58,557 bases of DNA, taken from Curtobacterium pusillum (GTDB lineage: Bacteria; Actinomycetota; Actinomycetes; Actinomycetales; Microbacteriaceae). Under the pieces are notes generated by a model. It saw only the letters and a list, made by a program, of their open reading frames with translations, was not told where the DNA came from and did not search any database. The number at the start of each line of letters is the position of its first letter. The stretch's first letter is position 1. Location of the stretch: NCBI RefSeq assembly GCF_007680845.1, contig NZ_VEIY01000002.1, positions 85,701 through 144,257 of the forward strand, written 5' to 3'. Position numbers and translations under genes: made by a program. Below, piece by piece: positions 16,974-26,637 of this stretch.

Positions 16974-17348
16974 CTAGTTCCGCTTTTTTTCTGAGCGACG
17001 CCACCACGGCCATTCACGCCTCGCGATGATCAGACCGCTGATCGCGGAGAACAGCCACGCGAATTGGTATGATCCGCCCAATTCCGCAATCGAAGACAGA
17101 ACCAGCAAACCCACGAGCACAGAGGCGAACAGGAGACCTCGCAACCATCGCGCATGCGCACGCCCCGCCAAAACTCCTACCACCAGGCCACCAAATCCCG
17201 TAGCCAAAGCGACCGCGACATTCGAACGGGCGAGTCCCGATGTCGTCCATGCACCCGCGGCAAGCAGAACGGCGATCAAGACCGAAAGATACCCCAGTAG
17301 TATTCCACGATCTAGGGTCCGATTCACTTTTCGCTCGCGGTCCACCAT
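16974..17348 (-). CDS. Small multi-pass membrane protein near RHS toxin
   Basis: A 124-residue protein with four predicted spans (about 15-33, 45-64, 70-86 and 91-110) and charged ends (MVDRERKVNR, WWRRSEKKRN). The ATG follows GGGAG. It lies between two members of the SC-x-V/DCG family, on the same strand, in the low-GC segment downstream of the RHS gene. No family is recognised. As an integral membrane protein beside a toxin with a hydrophobic C-terminus, it could be an immunity protein or a bystander. Confidence 0.6.
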   Translation of the reverse strand: MVDRERKVNRTLDRGILLGYLSVLIAVLLAAGAWTTSGLARSNVAVALATGFGGLVVGVLAGRAHARWLRGLLFASVLVGLLVLSSIAELGGSYQFAWLFSAISGLIIARREWPWWRRSEKKRN

Positions 17349-17414
17349 CTCAATCTGCTCCCAGGAGTTGTTTTACACCAGTGACGTCCTCGACCCAATC
17401 GGCAGCGCCACCGA

Positions 17415-17750
17415 TCACTGCGGACCCCAGAGTCCACGGGTGTTCGTCTTGCTGAAGTCAAAGACACTGGAGAGTGCTCGGGGATGTGCGATTGGGAGCT
17501 GTCCGAGTGTGTTCACTCCGCTGGATGAGCGCGCCGATGCAGCGCCGCTGCTCGCGTGGTCGACTGTGCAAGAGATCTGCACCTTGTGCTTTGCATCATA
17601 AGAAGAAAGAACAAACGGTCCGACGAGATAAAACGCCGTGACGATCAGGATGATCAGAGCAGCAACAACAAAGATGAGCCATGCCACGGGCCGTGGCATC
17701 TTACGTCTCGGTCGCGAAGTCGATCTCGATGTCGATGTTGATTTCGTCAC
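17415..17750 (-). CDS. SC-x-V/DCG family protein, truncated copy 2
   Basis: About 111 residues from the GTG at 17750, which follows AGAGG; an upstream GTG at 17807 would add 19 residues. One span (about 24-46, LIFVVAALIILIVTAFYLVGP) precedes YDAKHKVQISCTVDHASSGAASARSSSGV, which matches the two paralogues. After that the family's QVV..DCG and VG.GS parts are missing and an unrelated short tail (NTLGQLPIAHPRA...) ends at a stop. No other frame downstream restores the family sequence, so this looks like a truncated or recombined copy rather than a simple frameshift. It may be non-functional. Confidence 0.5.
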   Translation of the reverse strand: MTKSTSTSRSTSRPRRKMPRPVAWLIFVVAALIILIVTAFYLVGPFVLSSYDAKHKVQISCTVDHASSGAASARSSSGVNTLGQLPIAHPRALSSVFDFSKTNTRGLWGPQ

Positions 17751-18000
17751 TCGTTGTGCACCTCTGCTGTAACGGCGCTTGTCCGCTTTCGAAAACTGCA
17801 CTGACACAGGACCCCCAGAGAATGCGTTCGGGGAACAGAGGCGAGACGTCGGCCGCTGCCGATGCGCTCCTCGAGAGGCCGCTTTGGCGGCTTCTCCCTC
17901 GTGCGCCCGATAACTATGCCTTCATCGTGATTCGCTCGAGAAGAGCAGAGGTCCCGGTGTCCGAGCGCCCAGTACCGACCGAAAAAATTGGACGTTTCAG

Positions 18001-18465
18001 TCACTCATGGACGCGGTCATAGCTGAATGCAACTGGCGCCACCTTGAATACCTGTAGCGCCGAGCGCAGACCGTATGAGCCTTGGCCGACAGAGAAGTGA
18101 TACTCCTCGCCAACAGATACTTCATCCGCGAGGCGCCTCATATTCGAGCGAGAAACTCCGTCCTGGAAAAGAAGAGTGCCGCAATCAGTTCGAAAGACCA
18201 CTTGCGACTCTGAGCCACCAGCCCCCTTGAGAGATCGCGAGGATGCAATGCTTGGCTTCGCTGAGTCAACTCGGCAAGATAAGTCCATCCGATGCTCGCG
18301 GTCATAAGACACCAATACGGAAGGGCCGATTCCGAACACCAAAACCGGCAGCCCAACGACTGCGAAAAGCACGACGATCGCGAGCACTCTCTCTCTGAGG
18401 ATTCGCGCCTTGCTTTTCCGAACGTTCCGCCGTGGGGGTGCCTTCGAGCTCGGTGTTGTTGACAT
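18001..18465 (-). CDS. SC-x-V/DCG family protein, copy 1, adjacent to RHS toxin (immunity candidate)
   Basis: A 154-residue protein starting MSTTPSSK. The basic N-terminus is followed by one span (about 26-49) and an external domain with YDREHRMDLSCRVDSAKPSIASSRSLKGAGGSESQVVF, RTDCGTL, GVSRSN and VGQGSYGLR. It begins 11 bases after the RHS stop on the same strand, the usual place for the cognate immunity gene of a polymorphic toxin. An ATG at 18510 would overlap the RHS gene and add 15 hydrophilic residues; I prefer 18465. The positive-inside rule puts the two conserved Cys outside the membrane, so any protection would act at or outside the membrane. No known family is recognised. Confidence 0.65.
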   Translation of the reverse strand: MSTTPSSKAPPRRNVRKSKARILRERVLAIVVLFAVVGLPVLVFGIGPSVLVSYDREHRMDLSCRVDSAKPSIASSRSLKGAGGSESQVVFRTDCGTLLFQDGVSRSNMRRLADEVSVGEEYHFSVGQGSYGLRSALQVFKVAPVAFSYDRVHE

Positions 18466-18475
18466 CACTGCGACA

Positions 18476-21400
18476 CTACCCTCTGTGCGCCGCAGTCGGG
18501 CTGTGGACATCCGGACCCTCGCCCCCGCCGATGAACCCGCTCCAGAATGTGCGAGTCATGTTATCCGCCGAGTACGGGTCGCCACCGGGACGAGCAGCCT
18601 CGTTGGCCATCGAACCAAGCCCGCCTCCGATCGAGTCGACGCCCTTCGACACAACGAAGCGAACGCTTTGGACGGCAGTCGAGATTCGATCAACGTCAAC
18701 GTGAGCGCCCCCACCGTCCAGATTGAGCTTCGATGCGACCCATCCCCCAACCTTGGGTGAAGCTGCGCTAGACAATGCACTGAAGCCGACTCCGGTGGCG
18801 GTTCCGACTCCGGCGGCCCTCCAGTATCCTGCTGCGTCACCCTTCCAGCCGGTCTTCACGCCGTAATCCGCCACGTTGCTTCCGGCGGTCTGCAGTCCAC
18901 TCGATATGGCACTTTGTCCGGCTTTCCCCAGGATGCGCGAACCGCCCACTTTGGCCATCCAGCCCACGGCTGAACGCCCGAGAGCAGGAACTGCCTTCGA
19001 CAGGCCAAAGGACGCAGCGCCGCCCACCGCTGCGGATGCACCACCAATCAGCGTATCGATGCCAACTGCACCCCAGTCGACTTTTCCATTCTTTTTCTTG
19101 TTCGACTGGATGGACATACCGCCGGCTAGTGCCGCACCCCCACCGATCATGAGTCCGAGCGCCACCGCCGGACCGATGGGTGTACACAGCGCTGCGACGG
19201 TGGCGAGCACTCCGAGGCCGACCGCGATGCCGGAGATGACATCGGCGTGCTCGTCCGCGAAGTCGCGGAGTTTGTCGAACACCCCCTGATGCGCATCCCG
19301 GTACGCCTGCAGGTCAGCATCCGTCGCAGGCCGCAGCCCCAGCGGATCGACAGCCTGCAACGGATCGTTCCCCGCGTACGAGTACGGGTTCCCGGCCCAC
19401 CCCGCCCCGAGTACCGGCGCGAGCGGGTCCACGGACAGGAAGCCCCTGGCAGCCGGGTCGTACACCCGCGCCCCGAGCCACTCGAGCCCGCCGATCGAGA
19501 CACCACCGGTCGCGGTGAGCCCCACGCCCGCCGGCAGGCCCACCCCGGTCACCCCGGCGAGCACCGCCCACGGGTCCAACGCACCGGTCGCCCGCGCGTC
19601 ACGCCACCCCTGCGTCGCCCACTCCGACCCGACGGCGGTGACGCCCCCGGGTAGGTCGAGCACGCTCGTCCCCGCGATCGACACGAGGGTCGGGACCGCA
19701 GCAGCGGTGTCCCACCACGCGTCGACACCGTCGACCTCGGCGAGCTCGCCGAGCGCGTCCGCCCACACGTCGATCCGCCCGGTCTCGCCGTAGGTGGCGT
19801 CACGCGTGAACACACCGGCCAGGTAGCCCAGCGCGGACCACGCGTACTCGGTCGTGGAGCCGTCGGGTTCGGTCCGGCGGACCCGGCGACCGAGGCCGTC
19901 GTGCACGTACTCGGTCCGCTGGCCGTCCCGGACCGAGGCGGTGAGCTGCCCGGCGACGTCGTACTCGTACCCGGTCGTCACGCCGGCGACGGTCTCGGAG
20001 ACCAACCGGCCGGCCACGTCGTACTCCCACGTGGAGTCTCCGGCCCGCACGAGCTGTCCGGCATCGTCGTAGCCGTACTCGACGCGACCGTCGGCAGCGT
20101 CGATCGCGGTGATCCGCCCGCCGCTGTCTCGCTCGATCCGCGTCACCGAAGCACCGTCGAGGGTCGTGGTCGTGTGCGCCACCAGGGCGCCGTCCTCGTA
20201 GGACCACGCCTGCACGAGGTCCCCGGTCGCGGACTGCACGATGCGCCCGGCGGCGTCGTACGCGAAGGCACCGGCGCCGAGCCCGTCGCGCTCGACCGCG
20301 GTCACCCGTCCGGCAGCATCGCGCCGGAACGCGGTGCGTGCACCGTCAGGGTCGATGCGGGCCGTGCGGTTCCCGTCGGCGTCGTACTCCCACCCGATCG
20401 CGGCCTGTCCGCGACTGCGGCGGACCAGGAGCCCCCGGCGGTCGTGGTGGAGTTCGTGCTCGACGCTGCGACCGGCGCCGCGGGTGTGGTCGGCGACGAC
20501 GAGGTTCCGCCCGAGTGCGTCCCGCCGCAGCTCGAACTGGACGGCGCCGTCGACCGCGACCTGCTCCTGACGTCCGGCCGCGTCGTAGGACCACGAGGTC
20601 GTCCGGCCGTCCGGATCGGTCTGGCGCGTCTGCCGGCCGGCCGCGTCGTACTCGGCGGTCGTCGTGCGGCCGAGCGGGTCCGTCACGCTGGTGACGCGGT
20701 CCGCGTCGTCGTACGTCCGGACGGTCACGCCGCCGGCGGGGTCGGTGACGGTGGTGAGCCGGCCTCGCTCGTCGTGGGTGAAGGAGGTGACCCCGCCGAG
20801 ACCGTTGACGGTCTCGATGAGCTGGTTAGCGAGGTCGTAGCGGAACCGACGACGGCCGTACCGTGCGTCGTGGGCCGAGACGAGCCTCCCGGCTGTGTCG
20901 TAGCGGAACCGGCTGGTGCCGGCACCCGACGTCGACTGCGCGACCACCCGGCCGACCGGGTCGTACGTGACCTGCTCGACGTCACCGGTGGGCAGGGTCC
21001 GTCGGACGACGCGCGAGTCCGCGTCGTAGGTGAGCGTGGTGCGCGCGCCCGTCGGGTCGGTCGCCGCCGCCGGGCGACCGCAGACGTCGTACTCGTAGGT
21101 CGTCCGCGCCCCGGACGGCGTGGTGAGCGTCACCACCCGGCCGGCGAGGTCGCGCTCGATCCGCGTCAGCCCGCCCTCGCCGTCGACGAGTTCCACGGGG
21201 CGCCCCGCGGCGTCGTAGGTGATCAGCTCGGAGCCCGCGTCGTCGCTGGTCGACTCGACCGGCCGACCATAGGCGTCGAACCGGACGGTCACCGTGTCGA
21301 ATGCGTCGCGCAGCGACGCGACGCCGGTCTGCACGTCCTCCGCGAAGTCCCGCCGGACACCGGTCGGGTCGACCACGGCGGAGAGCCGTCCGTTGACGTC

Positions 21401-23854
21401 GTACTCACGCCGCCACGTCGCGCCCGTCGGGTCGCTGACGGCCTGGAGGCGCGACAACGCGTCGTGCGCGAACGTCCAGTCCGCGCCACCCGGCATCTCG
21501 AGCCGTGCGAGGTTGGCCTGGTCGTCGTACCTCTGCGTCGTGGTCCGACCCAGCGGGTCGGTCACCGTGCGGAGCTCACCGTTCGGCGCGTACGTGTACT
21601 CGGTGCGCGCGCCGAGGGGGTCGACGACGGCGCTGATCCGGCCACCGGCGGTGTGCTCGAACCGCCACTGGGCACCGTCGGCGTCCTGGCGGGACACCAG
21701 CAGCCCCGCTGCGTCGTAGCGGTACTCGGTCCGGGCACCGGTCGGGCTGACGGCAGCGATCGGGCGTCCGGCTCCGTCCCGTTCGATCCGCGCCGTGTCG
21801 CCGAGCGCGTTCGTCGTGGCGATCAGCTCGCCGAACGCGTCGTACTCGAGGTCGATGCTGACGCCGGTCGGGTCGACCACACGCCGCAGGAGCCCCGCGT
21901 CCCAGGTCAGCTCGGTCCGGCCGCCGACCGGGTCGATGACCACCGACGGATCGCGGTCGTCGCCGACGTACTCGTACGCGACGACGGCGCCGGCGTCCGT
22001 GACGACTGTCGTGACGCGGTCCTGCTCGTCGTACCCGTACGTGAAGTCGCCACCCGAGGGCGTGACCGTGCGGGTCTTCCGCCCGCGCTCGTCGTACGCG
22101 TGGACGGTGACGGACCGGTCGCGCTCGGTCACGGAGACCAGGTTGCCGTGGGCGTCGTAGCTCATCGACTGCCGCTGGTCGTCGGAGTCGACGACCCCGA
22201 CGAGGCGCCCCTTCGCGTCTGCGATGTACGTGTCCGACCGCGAACCGTCCGGGTCGGACACGACCGTCACGCGGCCGGGAAGGTACGCGAACCGCACGGT
22301 CCGGCCGTGCGGGCTGACCTGCTGCGCCACCCGCCGAGCGTCGTCGTAGGTGTTGTCCACCTCGACGACACCCGCGGCGTCCGTGACGGTGACGACCAGG
22401 TCGTCGTCGTTCCAGCCGTACGTCCGGGTGCCCACCGCGTCCGTGACGGACACGAGTCGGCCGCGGTCGTCGTAGCCGTACTCCACGCGGCGGCCGTCCG
22501 AGCCTCGGAGCACGGCGACGCGATCGGCCACGTACTCGACGTCGACGGATCGGCCACGCTCGTGGCGCACCCGCACGATCAGGTCGTGGTCGTCCCGCTC
22601 GACGGTGACCGCCGTGCCGGGTCCGCTCGTCGACCCGACCCAGGTGCCCGAACGGGTGAAGGTGAGTCGTCCGCCGTCGTTGTCGCGCACGACTAGCAGG
22701 TCGCCCTCGGCCGTGAGCCAGCGGTTCTCGCCGACACCGCGGGCCCAGCCCTCGCCGTCCCGGGGGAACCGGATCTGTCGGCCGTCCGCGCCGACGAACG
22801 AGGCGCCCTCGTCATCGAGCTCGAGCCGGGTCTCGAGGACCGAGGCCCAGCCCGGCCCGAACAGCCCGACGTGCTCGTCGAGCGAGTTGTACATGCGGGT
22901 GACCTGCAGTGAGGCCGATGCACCCGAGAAGCCGAGGTCGAGCTCGGGCTCGAGGAAGTTGCCCGTGGTGGTGTTGACCGGGTCCATCGAGAAGCCCGTG
23001 GTCGGCTGCGCCCCGTAGGCGGTCGGCGGGTCGAACTGCAGGTCCTTCCGGCTCTGCGAGACGCCTGCAGCCGCGAGTGCTGCCCCGAGCGCCGAGTCCG
23101 ACACTGTCGAGACGTTCCCCTCGCCACCGGCGGCAGCGAAGGCGTCGGCGATCGTGGTCGCCCACGTCACGTCCTGGTCGTTCGCGGTCAGCCACTGCTG
23201 GAACGCCGTCACGACGCTGCCCGCGTCGATGTGGGCCCATGAGCACCGCGTGTTGAAGTCCGCGAGCTTGCCGCTCAGGACGCCGGGCTTGCCGTCGAGC
23301 GCCTGGTTCAGGGCGGACGACCCGGTCGCGAAGGTCCGCAGGTCGGCCGGCCGCGCAGAGGACGTGCCGCCGCCACCGCCACCGCCACCGCCCGAGCCCG
23401 GGGCCGGTGTCCGTCGTGGCCGTGCGGTCACGCTCGGCGGATCGAACGACGGCGGCTTCGTGTTCTCGACCTGCGGCATCGGGTCGTAGTGGAAGGTGTC
23501 GTTCCAGAAGTCCTGGAAGCCGTTCCGCTCGTCCTCGCGCTCCTGCCACTCGCGGGCCTTCTTGCGGTTCGCGCGTTCGGTCGCGGCGGCGTCCTTCATC
23601 TTGTCGACCCACCCCGCGACGGTGCGGAGCGTGTCGGCGATCTTCCCGGCGTCCGCCGAGGCGGTGGCCGCGTTCTCGGTGAAGAGCTGCGAGAAGTGGC
23701 CGCGGAACTCCTGCGACGCGGTGGACACGTACGACTGCCGTGACCCCGCCTGCCCGCTGATCGCATCGGCCGCGGAGGTCAACGCACTCTTCAGCGCGTC
23801 GGCCGTCCCGTTGTCGAACGCGATCGGATCCGTGTTCGCGTGGATCTGGGCCAT
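18476..23854 (-). CDS. RHS/YD-repeat polymorphic toxin candidate with WXG100-like N-terminus
   Basis: A 1792-residue protein. Residues 1-110 are helical and WXG100-like in size, followed by a linker with nine glycines (about 155-163). From about 288 comes a typical RHS entry (FSMDPVNTTTGNFLEPELDLGFSG), then dozens of YD repeats (forms such as YDAAGRLVSVTD and GRTTTYEYD). The RHS core ends near residue 1505 with NPYSYAGNDPLQAVDPLGL. The C-terminal 280 residues are hydrophobic and glycine-rich (two long spans near VISGIAVGLGVLATVAAL and TPIGPAVALGLMIGGGAA) with no catalytic motif I recognise. Start ATG follows GGGGGGAA. It is downstream of a WXG100 gene and upstream of small single-pass genes, the layout of a secreted toxin with partner and immunity genes. 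Function of the tail is unknown. Confidence 0.85.
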   Translation of the reverse strand: MAQIHANTDPIAFDNGTADALKSALTSAADAISGQAGSRQSYVSTASQEFRGHFSQLFTENAATASADAGKIADTLRTVAGWVDKMKDAAATERANRKKAREWQEREDERNGFQDFWNDTFHYDPMPQVENTKPPSFDPPSVTARPRRTPAPGSGGGGGGGGGTSSARPADLRTFATGSSALNQALDGKPGVLSGKLADFNTRCSWAHIDAGSVVTAFQQWLTANDQDVTWATTIADAFAAAGGEGNVSTVSDSALGAALAAAGVSQSRKDLQFDPPTAYGAQPTTGFSMDPVNTTTGNFLEPELDLGFSGASASLQVTRMYNSLDEHVGLFGPGWASVLETRLELDDEGASFVGADGRQIRFPRDGEGWARGVGENRWLTAEGDLLVVRDNDGGRLTFTRSGTWVGSTSGPGTAVTVERDDHDLIVRVRHERGRSVDVEYVADRVAVLRGSDGRRVEYGYDDRGRLVSVTDAVGTRTYGWNDDDLVVTVTDAAGVVEVDNTYDDARRVAQQVSPHGRTVRFAYLPGRVTVVSDPDGSRSDTYIADAKGRLVGVVDSDDQRQSMSYDAHGNLVSVTERDRSVTVHAYDERGRKTRTVTPSGGDFTYGYDEQDRVTTVVTDAGAVVAYEYVGDDRDPSVVIDPVGGRTELTWDAGLLRRVVDPTGVSIDLEYDAFGELIATTNALGDTARIERDGAGRPIAAVSPTGARTEYRYDAAGLLVSRQDADGAQWRFEHTAGGRISAVVDPLGARTEYTYAPNGELRTVTDPLGRTTTQRYDDQANLARLEMPGGADWTFAHDALSRLQAVSDPTGATWRREYDVNGRLSAVVDPTGVRRDFAEDVQTGVASLRDAFDTVTVRFDAYGRPVESTSDDAGSELITYDAAGRPVELVDGEGGLTRIERDLAGRVVTLTTPSGARTTYEYDVCGRPAAATDPTGARTTLTYDADSRVVRRTLPTGDVEQVTYDPVGRVVAQSTSGAGTSRFRYDTAGRLVSAHDARYGRRRFRYDLANQLIETVNGLGGVTSFTHDERGRLTTVTDPAGGVTVRTYDDADRVTSVTDPLGRTTTAEYDAAGRQTRQTDPDGRTTSWSYDAAGRQEQVAVDGAVQFELRRDALGRNLVVADHTRGAGRSVEHELHHDRRGLLVRRSRGQAAIGWEYDADGNRTARIDPDGARTAFRRDAAGRVTAVERDGLGAGAFAYDAAGRIVQSATGDLVQAWSYEDGALVAHTTTTLDGASVTRIERDSGGRITAIDAADGRVEYGYDDAGQLVRAGDSTWEYDVAGRLVSETVAGVTTGYEYDVAGQLTASVRDGQRTEYVHDGLGRRVRRTEPDGSTTEYAWSALGYLAGVFTRDATYGETGRIDVWADALGELAEVDGVDAWWDTAAAVPTLVSIAGTSVLDLPGGVTAVGSEWATQGWRDARATGALDPWAVLAGVTGVGLPAGVGLTATGGVSIGGLEWLGARVYDPAARGFLSVDPLAPVLGAGWAGNPYSYAGNDPLQAVDPLGLRPATDADLQAYRDAHQGVFDKLRDFADEHADVISGIAVGLGVLATVAALCTPIGPAVALGLMIGGGAALAGGMSIQSNKKKNGKVDWGAVGIDTLIGGASAAVGGAASFGLSKAVPALGRSAVGWMAKVGGSRILGKAGQSAISSGLQTAGSNVADYGVKTGWKGDAAGYWRAAGVGTATGVGFSALSSAASPKVGGWVASKLNLDGGGAHVDVDRISTAVQSVRFVVSKGVDSIGGGLGSMANEAARPGGDPYSADNMTRTFWSGFIGGGEGPDVHSPTAAHRG

Positions 23855-23960
23855 GGTCGTTCCCCCCGGAGGTGCTGCTGTGGTTCGTGATCGTGCGGTC
23901 CGCCCCGGACCGCGCACGCCCGGGCCGCCGGTGTGCGGCGGCCCGGGCGGTGGACCGTGG

Positions 23961-24242
23961 CTACGCGCCGCCACCCGCGGTGAAGATGTCCTGCGAGATC
24001 TTGTCCAGCTGGGTCCGGAGCTGCTCGAGCTCCGTCTTCGCCTTGTCCAGCGCGGCCTTGGTCTCCGGCCAGGTGGAACCGCGGAACGTCGACGCGAGCG
24101 GGCCGTCCCACACGTTCGAGTCGGACAGGATCCGGCCCTGTGCGTCGAGCTGCGAGATCTGGTCGGTGAACCCACCGTTCACGATGGACTGGATCTGACG
24201 GATGGCCGACTTCGCCTGTTCGGTCGAAAGCACACGCGACAT
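23961..24242 (-). CDS. WXG100 family protein
   Basis: A 93-residue helix-turn-helix protein with the WXG motif as WDG (NVWDGPLASTF) in mid-sequence, the expected size for ESAT-6/CFP-10-like proteins exported by type VII secretion. The start ATG follows AGAGG with a six-base gap. The C-terminal half is a long charged helix (TKAALDKAKTELEQLRTQLDKISQ). It is the first gene of the unit with the RHS protein, 106 bases upstream of it. It probably pairs with the helical N-terminus of the RHS protein or forms a homodimer. The canonical C-terminal YxxxD/E secretion signal is not seen. Confidence 0.85.
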   Translation of the reverse strand: MSRVLSTEQAKSAIRQIQSIVNGGFTDQISQLDAQGRILSDSNVWDGPLASTFRGSTWPETKAALDKAKTELEQLRTQLDKISQDIFTAGGGA

Positions 24243-24471
24243 GGTGAACCTCTTTCATTCGTAGCTGCACCCCCGCGCAGTGGAATTCCCCCCGGAGGCT
24301 CTGACGCGGCCCACCATACCCACTTTCCACCCTAGATGTCACCGTACGTATATCGTGACGATTCCTCCCCCCGAACGAGGGGCGCCGTTCCGCGGTCGGT
24401 GTTCACCGCGGGTTTCCACAGCGTCCACCCCGGTCCCTCCGACCGCAGGGGCCGGGTGGCAGGATGTGGGC

Positions 24472-26637
24472 ATGGACACCGAACCGCAGCTCGACGGCGA
24501 CTCCGTCGCACCGGACCTCGACGACTTCGACGAGGTCGTCGAGATCGAGCACGAGTCGCTGCCCACCGACCGCTACTTCGACCGTGAGCTCAGCTGGCTC
24601 CGGTTCAACCAGCGCGTGCTCGAGCTCGGTGAGGACCGCACGCAGCCACTCCTCGAACGCGCGAACTTCCTGGCGATCTTCGCGTCCAACCTCGACGAGT
24701 TCTTCATGGTCCGGGTCGCCGGACTGAAGCGCCGCATCGACACCGGGATCGCCGTGCCGACCAACGTCGGCCGTGCCCCGTCCGACGTGCTGCGGGACAT
24801 CGCGAAGAAGGCCCACGAGCTGCAGGACCGTCACGCCCAGGCGTTCATCGGCTCGCTGAAGCCCGACCTCGACGCCGCGGGCATCCACATCGAGCACTGG
24901 TCCGACCTCGACGAAGCCGACCGGCTCCGGATGCGCGAGTACTTCAACGAGCGCATCTTCCCGGTGCTCATGCCGCTCGCGGTCGACCCGGCGCACCCGT
25001 TCCCCTACATCTCGGGGCTCTCGATCAACCTCGCGGTCCGCGTCCGCAACCCGAAGTCGCAGCGGCAGGAGTTCGCGCGCCTCAAGGTGCCGCAGAACTT
25101 CTCCCGGCTCATCCAACTGCCGGACGACAACTCGGGGCGCATGCGCTTCATCCCGCTCGAAGACCTCATCGCGAACCACCTCGACGACCTCTTCCCGGGG
25201 ATGGAGGTCCTCGAGCACCACGTGTTCCGGGTCACCCGCAACGAAGACGTCGAGATCGAGGAGGACGAGGCCGAGAACCTCATCCAGGCGCTCGAGCGCG
25301 AACTGCTCCGTCGGCGCTTCGGTCCGCCGATCCGGCTCGAGATCACCGAGGACATGGACCCGGTGACCCTCGACCTGCTCGTCCGCGAACTCGACATCAC
25401 CGAGCAGGAGGTCTTCCGGCTGCCGTCGCCGCTCGACCTCGGCTGCCTGTTCGAGATCTCGAAGATCAACCGCCCGGACCTGCACTACCCGAAGCACGTG
25501 CCGACGACCCCGGTCCAGTTCCAGCCGGGCGAACCGAACGCCAAGCCCGACCTCTTCCGCGCGATCGCGGCGAAGGACGTCCTCGTCCACCACCCCTACG
25601 AGTCCTTCGCGACCAGCGTGCAGGCGTTCCTCGAGCAGGCAGCGGCCGACCCGAACGTCCTCGCGATCAAGCAGACGCTGTACCGGACCTCCGGCGACAG
25701 CCCCATCGTCGAAGCCCTCATCGACGCCGCGGCCGCCGGCAAGCAGGTGCTCGCGCTGGTGGAGATCAAGGCGCGGTTCGACGAACAGAACAACATCACG
25801 TGGGCGCGCAAGCTCGAGAAGGCCGGCGTGCACGTGGTCTACGGCCTCGTCGGCCTGAAGACGCACTCGAAGCTCGTGCTGGTCATCCGCCAGGAAGGCG
25901 GCACGCTCAAGCACTACAGCCACATCGGCACGGGCAACTACAACCCGAAGACCTCGCGCATCTACGAGGACATGGGCCTGTTCACGTCGGACGACACGGT
26001 GGGCAAGGACCTGACGCGCCTGTTCAACGAGCTGTCCGGGTACGCGATCGAGAAGAAGTTCAAGCGGCTGCTCGTGGCGCCGCTGCACCTCCGGAAGGGC
26101 CTGCTCAAGCGGATCCAGACCGAGGCCGACAACGCCCGCGTCGGCAAGCCCTCCGGCATCCGCATCAAGGTCAACTCGATGGTCGACGAGCAGATCATCG
26201 ACGCGCTCTACCTGGCGAGCCAGGCCGGCGTGCCGATCGACGTCTGGGTGCGTGGCATCTGCTCGCTGAAGCCCGGCATGGAAGGCGTCAGCGACACCAT
26301 CCGCGTGCGCAGCGTCGTCGGCCGCTACCTCGAGCACTCCCGCGCGTTCGCCTTCCACAACGAGGGCGACCCGGCCGTCTTCATCGGTTCGGCGGACATG
26401 ATGCACCGCAACCTCGACCGTCGGGTCGAAGCGCTCGTGCGTCTGTCCGACCCGGCGCACGTGAACGAGGTCGAGGAGATGTTCGACCTGGCGATGGCGG
26501 ACACCACGAGCTCGTGGCACCTCGAGTCCGACGGCGAATGGACGCGCCGGTCGACCGACGACGACGGCCGACCGCTCGACGACGTGCAGAATGTCCTCAT
26601 GCGGAAGATCTCGGCGCGGAAGCGCTCCACTCGGTGA
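24472..26637 (+). CDS. ppk1: Polyphosphate kinase 1
   Basis: A 721-residue enzyme that reversibly builds polyphosphate from ATP. Family features: N-terminal [21 protein letters not shown] and [16 protein letters not shown]; the catalytic-site His in [20 protein letters not shown]; and [23 protein letters not shown] near the C-terminus. Length is typical. The ATG at 24472 is preceded by CAGGAT with a six-base gap, a possible leaderless promoter. mutT1 overlaps its stop by four bases. The ppk-mutT1 order is conserved in mycobacteria, and pstSCAB follows here, so the block deals with phosphate storage and uptake. Confidence 0.95.
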   Translation: MDTEPQLDGDSVAPDLDDFDEVVEIEHESLPTDRYFDRELSWLRFNQRVLELGEDRTQPLLERANFLAIFASNLDEFFMVRVAGLKRRIDTGIAVPTNVGRAPSDVLRDIAKKAHELQDRHAQAFIGSLKPDLDAAGIHIEHWSDLDEADRLRMREYFNERIFPVLMPLAVDPAHPFPYISGLSINLAVRVRNPKSQRQEFARLKVPQNFSRLIQLPDDNSGRMRFIPLEDLIANHLDDLFPGMEVLEHHVFRVTRNEDVEIEEDEAENLIQALERELLRRRFGPPIRLEITEDMDPVTLDLLVRELDITEQEVFRLPSPLDLGCLFEISKINRPDLHYPKHVPTTPVQFQPGEPNAKPDLFRAIAAKDVLVHHPYESFATSVQAFLEQAAADPNVLAIKQTLYRTSGDSPIVEALIDAAAAGKQVLALVEIKARFDEQNNITWARKLEKAGVHVVYGLVGLKTHSKLVLVIRQEGGTLKHYSHIGTGNYNPKTSRIYEDMGLFTSDDTVGKDLTRLFNELSGYAIEKKFKRLLVAPLHLRKGLLKRIQTEADNARVGKPSGIRIKVNSMVDEQIIDALYLASQAGVPIDVWVRGICSLKPGMEGVSDTIRVRSVVGRYLEHSRAFAFHNEGDPAVFIGSADMMHRNLDRRVEALVRLSDPAHVNEVEEMFDLAMADTTSSWHLESDGEWTRRSTDDDGRPLDDVQNVLMRKISARKRSTR

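Noticed and set aside
19901..22696. A 931-codon forward frame opposite the RHS repeats
   Set aside because: Shadow of the repeat codons; no start signal and no domain.
24403..26520. A 705-codon reverse frame opposite ppk1
   Set aside because: Shadow frame; ppk1 is unambiguous on the forward strand.
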